From the NCBI GenBank assembly GCA_002328835.1, contig DCWN01000018.1, positions 1 through 40,490 on the forward strand: 40,490 bases of DNA, in the 5' to 3' direction. The notes under the pieces were generated by a model that worked only from the letters and a program-made list of their open reading frames with translations, did not search any database and had not been told where the DNA came from. This document shows, piece by piece, positions 25,558-33,902 of this stretch (positions within the stretch are counted from its first letter, which is position 1; each line of letters starts with the position of its first letter). The position numbers and the translations under genes are program-made. This DNA is from Acidobacteria bacterium UBA2161 (GTDB lineage Bacteria; Acidobacteriota; Vicinamibacteria; Vicinamibacterales; UBA823).

Positions 25558-25749
25558 TTACATTGGCGTCGTCAGATAGACCGACATGTGCGTGAACAGG
25601 CGCACGACGACCACTCCCAGACCGGGAACGACGATACCGGTTACGGCGATGATGATGGCACTGACCAGACCGAGTATCATGACGTACTCGACAAACGTTT
25701 GACCGCGCTCATCCCGACAAAGGGTCCGCCCCCGCGCCCCCCTGGTCAT
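25558..25749 (-). CDS. Flp-type pilin
   Basis: A 63-residue prepilin from ATG 25749 (MTRGARGRTLCRDERG, then QTFVEYVMILGLVSAIIIAVTGIVV). The G-QTFVEY site matches the Flp consensus. Its ATG overlaps the stop codon of the preceding pilin-like gene (ATGA). It lies 29 bases upstream of the next pilin gene. Confidence 0.87.
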   Translation of the reverse strand: MTRGARGRTLCRDERGQTFVEYVMILGLVSAIIIAVTGIVVPGLGVVVVRLFTHMSVYLTTPM

Positions 25750-25940
25750 GGGGCGAGCGTCCGCACGCTCCACGCCAGGGACCTGACGAACGTTCGCAAG
25801 ACGTCGGGGACGATCGAGTTGAAGAAAACCGCAACGCCGGTCAGCGTTCCAGCAATCATCAGCCATTCAACAGTCGTCTGGCCTGCTGCTGACCGGAGGC
25901 GCGATCCGATGTGCGCTGGTCGGGAACCAGCAGTTCGCAT
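25746..25940 (-). CDS. Flp-like pilin, first gene of the Tad operon
   Basis: A 64-residue protein from ATG 25940, placed seven bases after GGAG. Leader MRTAGSRPAHIGSRLRSAAG is followed by QTTVEW (Trp instead of Tyr at +6) and a hydrophobic helix (LMIAGTLTGVAVFF). The processed core QTTVE is shared with the 58-residue protein at 17822-17998. A longer version from ATG 26000 is possible but gives an unusually long leader. Confidence 0.8.
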   Translation of the reverse strand: MRTAGSRPAHIGSRLRSAAGQTTVEWLMIAGTLTGVAVFFNSIVPDVLRTFVRSLAWSVRTLAP

Positions 25941-26074
25941 CATCCTACTCCACCCACTCGCCCTGACGAGGCAGGCCCGACGGATCCATGCGGACGGCAC
26001 CAGCCACCTGCTTCAGACTCCGCCGCGGCGGCATCTCCGAACGCCTGGGCGGTTTCGGCCCGAGGGGCCCCAGC

Positions 26075-26128
26075 GCCCACAGCCGCGCTGTGAGCGCCAA
26101 TATACACCAACCCCTCTCATGAAAAATG
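26075..26128 (-). promoter_or_regulatory. putative promoter region of the Tad operon
   Basis: In the 391-base gap between divergent genes (25941-26331), the minus strand has an AT-rich stretch with TATATT (26104-26099) as a -10. Upstream is only a poor -35 in the TTTTC-rich segment near 26122-26127. Downstream, in the leader, is the palindrome GCGCTCACAGCGC (26085-26097). The leader to the first pilin start would be about 150 bases. No sigma-54 consensus is visible. The rest of the gap shows no convincing gene. Confidence 0.35.
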
Positions 26129-26331
26129 AAAAGGTCCAGCGTGTGCCTTCACAGGGCCGGCTGACCGATCAGCGTCGGACCCCGAACCAATCCACAAGCT
26201 TCACCTGAGCTGCTCTAAGCCGAACGGTGCCACAGGCCTTTTCAGGCGAGAGATTGTCGCGTACACTGCCCCGGCAGCCTGCCCAACGCTCGGGGACGAG
26301 GCCCGGGAGATCAGATTCAGGAGTGATCGGA

Positions 26332-26931
26332 ATGTTCAGACAAGCCTATTCGCCATGGCCGATCGTGAGCGCCATAGTCTGCAGTTTGCTGACGGCCGCG
26401 TGTGCCTCGTCCGGCTCCAGCGGTCTGCCTGCCGCGCCTTTGACACCCACGTACTACGGTCGGACCTCGTTGGTCAGGTTCCAGCCATTGTGGCAATCGT
26501 TGGAGTGCTGCGCCCTGGAATACCCCGCAGAGGATTGGAACACGGTGAGCGGAGATCAGGAGTCGCTGGTGGCACTGGCGCCGGCGGCCGGAGATGCGAT
26601 GGTGGTTCTCAAGAGGGCACGCCTCGATGTGCCGCTTACGCCCGAGGAGATTACCGATGTGTTCGCCGAGATAGAGATGGATCTCATTCGAGAGGAGGAG
26701 CCTCAAGCCGGCACGTTCCGATCGCTGACCCTGGACCCTGAAGGCGTTACCGTGATCGTGACTGAGTACACTCGGCCGGGGCCCCGGGGGATGCAGAGTA
26801 TGCGGCAGTACTCCTTTCCAAAGGGCAGCTATCTCTATCGTCTTATTTGCAGCGCAGAACAGTCCCGATTCGTCACCTACGAACGAATCTTTGCACACAT
26901 AGCGGCTTCGTTCCGACTGCGGCAAGAGTGA
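26332..26931 (+). CDS. lipoprotein, unknown function
   Basis: A 199-residue protein. ATG 26332 follows AGGAG at 26319-26323. The signal peptide ends in a clear lipobox (SLLTAACASSG). The mature protein has an AMVVLKRARLDVPLTPEEITDVFAEIEMDLI segment and ends in YERIFAHIAASFRLRQE. This resembles small exported proteins with a PsbP/DcrB-like fold (a helix followed by a final SF-L strand), but that is a loose impression and I do not name it. It is transcribed away from the Tad operon and sits 131 bases before the spermidine-synthase fusion. Confidence 0.72.
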   Translation: MFRQAYSPWPIVSAIVCSLLTAACASSGSSGLPAAPLTPTYYGRTSLVRFQPLWQSLECCALEYPAEDWNTVSGDQESLVALAPAAGDAMVVLKRARLDVPLTPEEITDVFAEIEMDLIREEEPQAGTFRSLTLDPEGVTVIVTEYTRPGPRGMQSMRQYSFPKGSYLYRLICSAEQSRFVTYERIFAHIAASFRLRQE

Positions 26932-27062
26932 CCTGCTGTTGCCGCTGATGGCGCCCGATTCGATCCCAGCAGCGGTACTCCCTCCGGATGGGCCTCTGGC
27001 CCCGTCAGCGACGGGCACCCTGGCGGCTCGACCCAGTTGGCTTTCGACCCGCCGAAACCGAA

Positions 27063-29348
27063 ATGTCTAGAGCGAATCCGTGGCACCAGGCTGAAGGCAG
27101 CACTTGGCTTGGGCTGTTCGCGTTGACCCTCTTCATGAGCGCAACGCTGCTCTTTCTGGTACAGCCGATGTTTGCCAAGATGGTCGTGCCCCTGCTAGGC
27201 GGCGTGCCGGCTGTGTGGACGACCTGCGTTGTGTTCTACCAGTTCACGCTTCTCGCAGGATACGCATACGTTCACGCAACTTCCAGGTGGCTCAGCGTCC
27301 GGTGGCAGGCGACGCTACATCTCGCCGTCCTCGCGTTCTCGCTGCTCGTGCTCCCCATCCACGTTCCCGCCGAGTGGACGCCTGCCGCTAGTGACAACCC
27401 AGTCATCCCTCTGCTGTTCTTACTCGTGGCATCGCTGGGCCTACCTCTTTTCGCGATATCCGCGAGCGCTCCCCTGCTGCAAAGGTGGTTCTCAGCCACC
27501 AGACATCCTTCTGCCGGGGATCCCTACTTTCTGTACGCCGTAAGTAACACGGGCAGTTTGTTGGCGCTCCTTTCGTACCCCGTTTTCGTCGAACCCTTAC
27601 TCGGACTCGAACGCCAGAACCAACTCTGGGCGGCGGGATACGGTCTGCTGGGCGCCTTGACTGTCTGCTGTGCCAGTGCGCTGTGGCTGTCGCGCCCCGG
27701 TCGGCGGTTGCCGAAGAGGGTATCGGTCCAACCGGACCCTGACGCTGTCGGGGGCGGAACCACCAAAGCACCCGGTCTAAGGCAACGACTGCGGTGGGTC
27801 GCGCTGACGGCGGTGCCGTCAAGCTTGATGCTGAGCGTCACGACCTACATTTCGACCGACATTGCGTCTGTGCCGCTCTTGTGGGTGATCCCACTCGCAC
27901 TCTACCTCATCACTTTCGTGATGGCTTTCGCCGGGAACGCGTTCGTGTCGCACCGTCTCATGAGCACGCTTCTCCCGGTAGCCGTTCTTGGTCCGCTGCT
28001 CTTGACCATCACTTCTTTGCCCATCAGCCCAGCCTGGCGCTCAATCCCGTCGCATTACATCGCGTTGTTCGTCGCCGCGCTGGTCTGCCACCGTGAGTTG
28101 GCCCTGAGCCGACCTTCGACGCGATACTTGACCGAGTTCTTTCTCTGGATCTCAATCGGGGGCGCCGCCGGCGGTCTGTTCAATGCATTGATTGCGCCGG
28201 TGCTCTTCGAGACAACGGTAGAGTATCCGCTCGCGCTGGTGGCGGCCTGTTTGATGCGGCCGGCACGCAGCACCGATGCCAGCATCCGCGCGCGTCGGCT
28301 TGACTTCGGCCTTCCTGCGCTCACGACCCTGCTTGCCGCCGGTCTCGTACTGACTAGCCGCGCGGTTGGTCTGCCTTTTCAATCGCTGGGGACGAATATC
28401 CTCTTCTTGGGTGTGCCGCTCCTGATCTGCGCAAGCTTCTGGCCGAGGCCCGTCCGATTTGGTCTAGGGGTCGCCGGACTTCTTATCGTAAGTCTGCTCG
28501 TTTCGCGTGTGAACGATCAGACCCTGCACGTCGAGCGGGACTTTTTCGGCAGTCGGCAAGTGATCCTCGTCGACGAGGGGGAACTTCGCGGTTTGGTTCA
28601 TGGAACGACGGTTCATGGGCTGCAGGCGATCGACGACAGGCGGCGACGTGATCCGTTGAGTTACTACAGCCGCGGTGGCCCAATCGGGCAAGTCTTCTCT
28701 CGTGTAACGGACGACTCTCGTGTGACGGACGACCTTGTGAATCGCCACGTCGCGGTCCTCGGCTTGGGAATCGGCACCCTTGGCTGCTATGCGACGCCGA
28801 ATGAACACTGGACCTTCTATGAGATCAATCCAGCTATTGTCCGCCTTGCCCGCGACACGAGCTATTTCTCCTACCTCAGGGATTGCTCGCCAGCCTACGA
28901 CATCGTGCTCGGTGATGCCCGCCTCTCGATCGCCCTTGTCCCGGACCGGTTCTACGACCTGATCGTCGTTGACGCGTTCAGCTCGGACGCGGTCCCTGTC
29001 CACTTGATGACTCGGGAGGCGGTCAACCTGTACTTGCTCAAACTCGCGCCGGGCGGCATGCTCGTGTTCAACATATCGAACCGCTATCTCGATCTCGGGC
29101 CTGTGCTTGGCAATGTCGCCCACGACGTAGGTTTGGTCGGGATTACTCGTCTCGACCCGGCTGATGCCGACGGTGCACGAGCGGAAGGAATACTGGCGTC
29201 GACGTGGGCAGTTCTCGCGCGTGTCGATGCCGACTTGGCCCGCCTGGTCCAGGACCCTCGATGGCACCGCTTGCCCACCACGGCAGATGCCCGTCCGTGG
29301 ACCGATGATTTCTCGAACGTCTTCGCCGCCCTCAAGTGGAGCCGCTGA
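27063..29348 (+). CDS. fused membrane transporter-like / spermidine synthase-like protein
   Basis: A 761-residue protein from ATG 27063. The first 500 or so residues are multi-pass membrane helices (LFALTLFMSATLLFLVQPMFAKM, WTTCVVFYQFTLLAGYAY, FFLWISIGGAAGGLFNALIAP). The last 250 form a spermidine synthase-like Rossmann domain: VAVLGLGIGTLGCY, WTFYEINPAIVRLAR, DIVLGDARLSI and DLIVVDAFSSDAVPVHLMT. The architecture is the widespread 'fused MFS/spermidine synthase' family, whose substrate is mostly unknown. An upstream start at 26988 would add 25 residues without hydrophobic or family features. No partner S-adenosylmethionine decarboxylase is present. Confidence 0.9.
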   Translation: MSRANPWHQAEGSTWLGLFALTLFMSATLLFLVQPMFAKMVVPLLGGVPAVWTTCVVFYQFTLLAGYAYVHATSRWLSVRWQATLHLAVLAFSLLVLPIHVPAEWTPAASDNPVIPLLFLLVASLGLPLFAISASAPLLQRWFSATRHPSAGDPYFLYAVSNTGSLLALLSYPVFVEPLLGLERQNQLWAAGYGLLGALTVCCASALWLSRPGRRLPKRVSVQPDPDAVGGGTTKAPGLRQRLRWVALTAVPSSLMLSVTTYISTDIASVPLLWVIPLALYLITFVMAFAGNAFVSHRLMSTLLPVAVLGPLLLTITSLPISPAWRSIPSHYIALFVAALVCHRELALSRPSTRYLTEFFLWISIGGAAGGLFNALIAPVLFETTVEYPLALVAACLMRPARSTDASIRARRLDFGLPALTTLLAAGLVLTSRAVGLPFQSLGTNILFLGVPLLICASFWPRPVRFGLGVAGLLIVSLLVSRVNDQTLHVERDFFGSRQVILVDEGELRGLVHGTTVHGLQAIDDRRRRDPLSYYSRGGPIGQVFSRVTDDSRVTDDLVNRHVAVLGLGIGTLGCYATPNEHWTFYEINPAIVRLARDTSYFSYLRDCSPAYDIVLGDARLSIALVPDRFYDLIVVDAFSSDAVPVHLMTREAVNLYLLKLAPGGMLVFNISNRYLDLGPVLGNVAHDVGLVGITRLDPADADGARAEGILASTWAVLARVDADLARLVQDPRWHRLPTTADARPWTDDFSNVFAALKWSR

Positions 29349-29589
29349 CGAAGAGCGGGGCCGGATACTTGCCCTTGTCCGACGGTCGGTCCGCGGTTCA
29401 GGCAGCGGCTGAGGAAATGACCCAGAACTCGAACGTCGAACCGGTGGGAGCTTGAGTCGGCTGCGGGTTCGTGGTTCGCTGAGCCCTCACCCGTGGGAGA
29501 CAGAGGAGTACCCTGCTGAAGATGACGGACTCCGGGAGACCCTCGAGCATAGGGGGTGCCGTCCTCGGTGGCCTCGCCCTTGGAGCTCA

Positions 29590-30172
29590 GCACGACGCTC
29601 GGATCGTGCCACTTGCGCCGACCTTAGCTCGTCGGCTATTTCTCGTGCCCGCGCGCTCGGGCGGCGCAGAAGGTTGTTCTGCTCGTCGGGATCGAACGCG
29701 AGGTGAAACAGCTCCTCGCGATCGAGGTGCGGAATCTGGATCAGCTTGAACGGGCCCTGCCGGACGACGCGCGCCTTGCGCATGTTGGCCCAGGGTTGCC
29801 CCTCCTCGATCGCACCGATCGGCTTCGTGGCCTGCCCGAACTGGTGCCCGGGACGGCGTGCGCCGAGTGCCGCGATCTCCAGCGTCACGCCGTCGACCAG
29901 CCCGCGCATGAACCCTTCGAGGGAGGCGATGTCGAAGGCCGAGTGCTCGAGGTTGTAGGTGATGTAGCCGGCGAAGGTCTGGGCCAGCGCTAGGCCCTCG
30001 TCGTAACCGCCGCGATTCACCTGTGTGTAGTAGATCGGCTGCCCCTGCTCGAGCAGCTCGAGCGCCTTGTTGATCCGTTTGGGCGTAGCAGAGGGCTGCT
30101 TCGCCGAGACACCGATCAACCCGACGGCTGCCACCGCCGCCAACACCGCACCGACCTCACTGCCTGCCTCAT
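29590..30172 (-). pseudogene. chimeric relic: aldolase N-terminus joined to sulfatase C-terminus
   Basis: An open frame (from 30146 leftwards) joins two unrelated fragments. Residues 20-85 (RINKALELLEQGQPIYY..., GYDEGLALAQTFAGYI, LEHSAFDIASLEGFMRGLVDG) match the start of HpcH/HpaI-type aldolases. Immediately after VDG it becomes the C-terminal part of a sulfatase very like 6235-7662 (GHQFGQATKPIGAIEEGQPW, REELFHLAFDPDEQNNLLRR) and degenerates past about 29600. The original start is probably ATG 30172 behind AAGGAGG (30179-30185). A one-base shift between 30172 and 30146 breaks its signal peptide. Bases 29349-29589 hold nothing I recognise. Confidence 0.8.
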
Positions 30173-30188
30173 CGCTGACCTCCTTGCT

Positions 30189-30256
30189 TCATATGGCCGC
30201 GCAGGCACCGCCGAACCCGCCGCCAAGAACGGCGACGCGGCTCGGGCCGGCGCCGG
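30189..30256 (-). pseudogene. FAD/NAD-binding Rossmann fragment
   Basis: Directly after the stop of the PEGA gene, the minus strand reads GAGPSRVAVLGGGFGGACAA and then a stop codon (TGA, 30191-30189). V-x-V-L-GGGFGG is the classic dinucleotide-binding turn of flavin disulfide-reductase-type enzymes. Only about 22 residues remain, with no start of its own. It could be chance, but it borders another relic. Confidence 0.45.
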
Positions 30257-32398
30257 TCACGGCCGAAGGATCTCGTCGAGCCGTTGCTGCGCAAGCGGCG
30301 CCACGGACGGCCCGCCGAGATAGAGCTGGCTGCCCGCGGCGGCCACCGCCTGCTCGAACGCCGACTGCGCGTCGCTGAGCCGGTTGACTGCGGTCAGGCT
30401 GAGCCCGGTCAGGTACGCCACGGTGCCGGCCGAGACCCCCGGGCCATCCGGCAGCGAGATCTGTTCCAACTCGCGAAGGGCCAGGTCCCAGTTCGCCAGG
30501 CGAATGTGGACGATGGCGAGGTTCAACCGGGCGGCCGCTTCCGCCAGCGGCGTCTCGGCGTCGGCGAGCGCATCTTCCATGTCGAGCAGCAGCGGATTCG
30601 ACAGCCGACTCAGATCCGTCAGCGAGATGGCGTCCGCGACTTCGGCAATCGGCACGGTCAGGTTCCTCGAGCCGGCAGCCGAGACGACGTCGAGCCTGAG
30701 CGCACCGCGCGATCCGAGGCGCTCGAGCGCGCGGCCGACATCGGCCGCCGCGGTCACCGGGCTGCCGTCGAGGCCGACGACGATGTCACCAACGGCCAGC
30801 CCCGCGCCGTCGCTACTGCCCCCCGGAACGAGCCGGATGACCGCCGCCCCCTCGATACCAGCCAGATCGACGAGCGACACCTCGATCGACGCGCGGACGA
30901 CGGGCGGCGGGGTCAGGCCCAGCGTCCGGATGACCGCGGCGCGGGAGCCCAGGTTGCTGAGGTCGAGCGGAATGACGTCAGAGGTCCCGCTGCCGGCCGC
31001 AAGAAGATGCAGCGCGAGCGCCCCCTCGCCCCCGACGATCGGCGACAGCCAGGCGACACCCTGCGCATCGAGCAGCGTGGTCCAGGCGTCGGCGAGTCCC
31101 CGCCGCTCGGCTGGGCTGAGACCCGGGTCGGCCGGCGACTGCCCGGCGGCGTTCCGTGCGGCCCTGAGGTCGGCGTCGAGGGGGGCGAACACCATCAGCC
31201 GCTGCGCGTCGTTGACCGCGTCCTCCACCTGGCGGGCTGACCGGGCATCGAGCATCTCTGCCCCGTCCGCCGCGTCGATCAGTGCGAAGCCTCTCCGCAA
31301 CTCTACTTGCAGGACGACGTGGTCGCCGCCGCGCCACTCGCGGCGGTCGAGGAACCGCCCGCGAGGTGAGCGCACCTCGACGACGTGCGGCCCCTCGCAG
31401 ATATCGGCGACCGGCTCGCCCGCCGCACCGCGGCGCTCGCCGTCGACGTAGAGGACCGCGCCTGGCCCGGCTTGCTCGATGACGGCGGTTGCCACGGCTG
31501 GCTCCAGCTCGATCGTGCCGGCGTCGATGTCGGTGGGCGGCTCCGGAATATTGAACGGTACGTCGTAGGGGGTGAAGCAGTCGCGGACAATCTGCAGTCG
31601 GTGCTGCCCAGGCGTGAGTCCCATGACGAGCACCGGCACCGACGGCCCGACCGACCGGACCCCCGCCAAGGTCACGCCGTGCGGTTCGCCGTCGACGACG
31701 ATTTCCGCGCCGGGTGGCTGGGTCGCGACCGTCAGCGAGCCGGCGGTCCGCGTCAGCACGACCTCGAGCGACACGCTCTCGCCTGCCACGACGACCACGT
31801 CTGTCGAGGCTCCCCGGTGGCCCGGCAGACTGGTCGTCACCGTATGGGGGCCGGCGGCGACCTCGAACGTCCCCTGCGGCGACGTCATGGTGTAGACGCG
31901 CTCGTCGATCGCGACGGTCCCCGGAGGGTCCATCTCCAGGAGGACGAGGCCGACTGTCCGTCGACGCACCGCCTCGAACAGCTCGAGCACGCGCGGAGAC
32001 AGGTCCTCTGGCAGCCGATAGCCCGCGTCGACCTGCACCAGCGTTTCGAAGTCGGCCTCGGCCTCGGCAATCTGATCGAGATTAAACTTCGACTGCGCGC
32101 GGAGATCGTAGGCGCGCGACAGCGCCGTGCGCCGCGCATCTGCGTCGAGTTGAGCTGGGGAGATCACAAGCAGCTGCCCCACCAGGCGATCGAGCAGTTC
32201 GACCGCCGGCTGGAACTCGAACGCCTCAAAGAGGCGTTCGGCTTCCTGCAGCTCGGCCTCGGCGACCGCCGGCGTCTGAGCACCCGCCGGAACCAGCGCT
32301 CCATAGACGAAGACGACCGCCAGCAGCGCGACACCGATCGGAGCCGCCCGCGCGCGCGTGGCCCTACTGCAGCACGAAGACAATCTTGTCCCGCTCAT
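30257..32398 (-). CDS. PEGA/PDZ/TPR exported protein
   Basis: A protein of about 713 residues with a signal peptide (IGVALLAVVFVYGALVPAGAQ). In order: TPR-like helices (AERLFEAFEFQPAVELLDRL, DLRAQSKFNLDQIAEAEADF) and three or four PEGA-type beta domains (VLLEMDPPGTVAIDERVY, LTVATQPPGAEIVVDGEPHGVT, AVLYVDGERRG). A caspase-like or helical middle follows, then a PDZ domain (SLVDLAGIEGAAVIRLVPGGSSDGAGLAVGDIVVGLDG) and C-terminal TPR hairpins. Such proteins bind envelope ligands or scaffold complexes. The start overlaps the upstream gene; ATG 32398 is the shortest-overlap candidate (ATG 32428 is possible). It is the last gene of the kinase operon. Confidence 0.78.
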   Translation of the reverse strand: MSGTRLSSCCSRATRARAAPIGVALLAVVFVYGALVPAGAQTPAVAEAELQEAERLFEAFEFQPAVELLDRLVGQLLVISPAQLDADARRTALSRAYDLRAQSKFNLDQIAEAEADFETLVQVDAGYRLPEDLSPRVLELFEAVRRRTVGLVLLEMDPPGTVAIDERVYTMTSPQGTFEVAAGPHTVTTSLPGHRGASTDVVVVAGESVSLEVVLTRTAGSLTVATQPPGAEIVVDGEPHGVTLAGVRSVGPSVPVLVMGLTPGQHRLQIVRDCFTPYDVPFNIPEPPTDIDAGTIELEPAVATAVIEQAGPGAVLYVDGERRGAAGEPVADICEGPHVVEVRSPRGRFLDRREWRGGDHVVLQVELRRGFALIDAADGAEMLDARSARQVEDAVNDAQRLMVFAPLDADLRAARNAAGQSPADPGLSPAERRGLADAWTTLLDAQGVAWLSPIVGGEGALALHLLAAGSGTSDVIPLDLSNLGSRAAVIRTLGLTPPPVVRASIEVSLVDLAGIEGAAVIRLVPGGSSDGAGLAVGDIVVGLDGSPVTAAADVGRALERLGSRGALRLDVVSAAGSRNLTVPIAEVADAISLTDLSRLSNPLLLDMEDALADAETPLAEAAARLNLAIVHIRLANWDLALRELEQISLPDGPGVSAGTVAYLTGLSLTAVNRLSDAQSAFEQAVAAAGSQLYLGGPSVAPLAQQRLDEILRP

Positions 32399-33902
32399 CG
32401 GCAACATAGAGACGTCCCGCCGGGTCAATCGCCATCGCCGTGGCGCGGTCGAACGCGTTCGGCGCGTCGTCCGAGGCCGGAACCCGCATCATGAACCGAC
32501 GGTCGCGGCCGAAAATGTACACCCCCTCGCGATCGAGGACGTAGAGATGCCCGAAGACATCGAACGCCACGTCGGCCGGGTTGTCAATGCGATAGAGATT
32601 GTCCACGCGGGTCGAGAGGCGCGCGATCTGTCGCCCGGCATCGTAGACGTGGAGCCCGTCGTCGTTATCGAGGACGGCGACCCGGTCCAGGGGATCGATC
32701 GCCAGGCGCTCGGCGCGGACGTCAGCGTACTCCCCGATGTAGATGCCGGTCCGCGAGAAACGCTGGATGGTCTCGGCTTGCCGATCGGCGACGAGCCAGT
32801 CACCGGTCGACGTCGCCACGAGGGCATCGACCTCGTTCAGGGTGCGCGCATCGTCCCGGTCGGGCACGACGAATCGCACCGATTCACCGTTCACGCGCTG
32901 CAGCACGCCGCGCTCGTTCACGACCACGGGGCCGTCGGGCCCCACGGCCAGCGCCCGCGGCCGCTCGGAGGCCGGGAGCGGGCTCGGCCGGAGCGAGGAC
33001 ACGGCGCGGTCGGTGGCCACCACCACGTTGCCGTCGGGCAGCGGCGCGAGCGCCACCACCTTCCGAGTCGTCCGACCGCCCGCGTCGGCCGACGGCTCAA
33101 TCGCATACGCCGTCTCGGGCGGTCGCACGAAGAGCCGATAGAGAATCGTCGTCCGCGCGAGCGCGTCGGCCGCCTCGGGTCCATCGCCAGACTCGTCGCG
33201 CACCCGCTGAAACTCCTCCATGGCGCTGATCGGATCGTTCATGAGGACGGCCATCCGGCCGGCGCCCAGTCGGGCGCGAATCGCCCACGGATCCCCCGGG
33301 TGTTCGGCGACCACGCGCCGGTACCCCGCGAGCGCCTCGGCAGGCTGGCCGGCCAGGCGAGACCCCTCGGCGATGTAGAACAAGGTCTGCGACACGGCCG
33401 AACTGTCCGGGTAGAGTCGGAGCCCACGCTGGAAGTTCGACACGGCATCCTGGATGTCGCCCTCGGTCAGGCTCCGCGCCAGCGCCGCTCGGCCGAGCAC
33501 GACGTAGGCCTCCGGCGCGGCATCGCCCTGGGAATAGCTCCGGTTGTTGACGATCCGGTCGGCCGCTGCCGCCGCCTGATCGACGGCGCCGCTCACCTCG
33601 AGATGGTACCGCGCGATCTCGAGGATCGCGTTATCGGCGACGGCGCTCTCGGGATAGAGATTGGCGACGGCCTGGAAATCCTCGAGCGCCTCCCGGAAGT
33701 TGCCGTCGCGGACGAACACGAGGCCGCTCTCGAAGCGGCGCGCGGCCAGTTCCTCGTCCGCCTGTCCGGCCGCCGGTGCCGCGAGCACGAGGCCGCAGAT
33801 GCCAATCAGGAGCCACAGCCACGCGGCACGTAAGATGGCGCGGCGCGGGCGATCGTGCCCGGTGGTTGATGGACGGCGCGCGGAACAACTACTCATCGGC
33901 AC
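32364..33902 (-). CDS. exported TPR plus beta-propeller (NHL-like) protein
   Basis: A 512-residue protein beginning at GTG 33902, directly after the kinase stop codon, or ATG 33896. A signal peptide (WLWLLIGICGLVLAAPAAGQ) is followed by TPR repeats of the YbgF/outer-membrane assembly type to about residue 230 (GNFREALEDFQAVANLYPES, AVSNFQRGLRLYPDSSAVSQTL, ALAGYRRVVAEHPGDPWA). A six-bladed beta-propeller with NHL-like strands completes it (ERLAIDPLDRVAVLDNDDGLHVYD, ADVAFDVFGHLYVLDREGVYIF, AMAIDPAGRLYVADERDKIVFV). It is probably periplasmic or outer-membrane associated. Operon position suggests an extracytoplasmic partner of the kinase. Confidence 0.82.
   Translation of the reverse strand: MPMSSCSARRPSTTGHDRPRRAILRAAWLWLLIGICGLVLAAPAAGQADEELAARRFESGLVFVRDGNFREALEDFQAVANLYPESAVADNAILEIARYHLEVSGAVDQAAAAADRIVNNRSYSQGDAAPEAYVVLGRAALARSLTEGDIQDAVSNFQRGLRLYPDSSAVSQTLFYIAEGSRLAGQPAEALAGYRRVVAEHPGDPWAIRARLGAGRMAVLMNDPISAMEEFQRVRDESGDGPEAADALARTTILYRLFVRPPETAYAIEPSADAGGRTTRKVVALAPLPDGNVVVATDRAVSSLRPSPLPASERPRALAVGPDGPVVVNERGVLQRVNGESVRFVVPDRDDARTLNEVDALVATSTGDWLVADRQAETIQRFSRTGIYIGEYADVRAERLAIDPLDRVAVLDNDDGLHVYDAGRQIARLSTRVDNLYRIDNPADVAFDVFGHLYVLDREGVYIFGRDRRFMMRVPASDDAPNAFDRATAMAIDPAGRLYVADERDKIVFVLQ

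Noticed and set aside
26105..26160. Possible sigma-54 promoter for the Tad operon (GGCACACGC on the minus strand)
   Set aside because: No TTGC at the required spacing after the GGCAC.
26119..26208. Small ORF of 29 codons starting MKNEKVQRVP in the gap before the lipoprotein gene
   Set aside because: No ribosome site, no hydrophobic or family pattern, and it overlaps the putative pilin promoter.
29084..29593. Minus-strand ORF of 169 codons overlapping the spermidine-synthase end
   Set aside because: Mostly antisense to a clear gene; the remainder shows no recognisable domain.
32358..33833. Long plus-strand ORF (491 codons) and similar ones at 34932-36932 (666 codons) and 3974-5320 minus (448 codons)
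   Set aside because: They lie antisense to well-supported genes, are Arg/His/Gly-rich and show no motif. They are a by-product of high GC and few stop codons.
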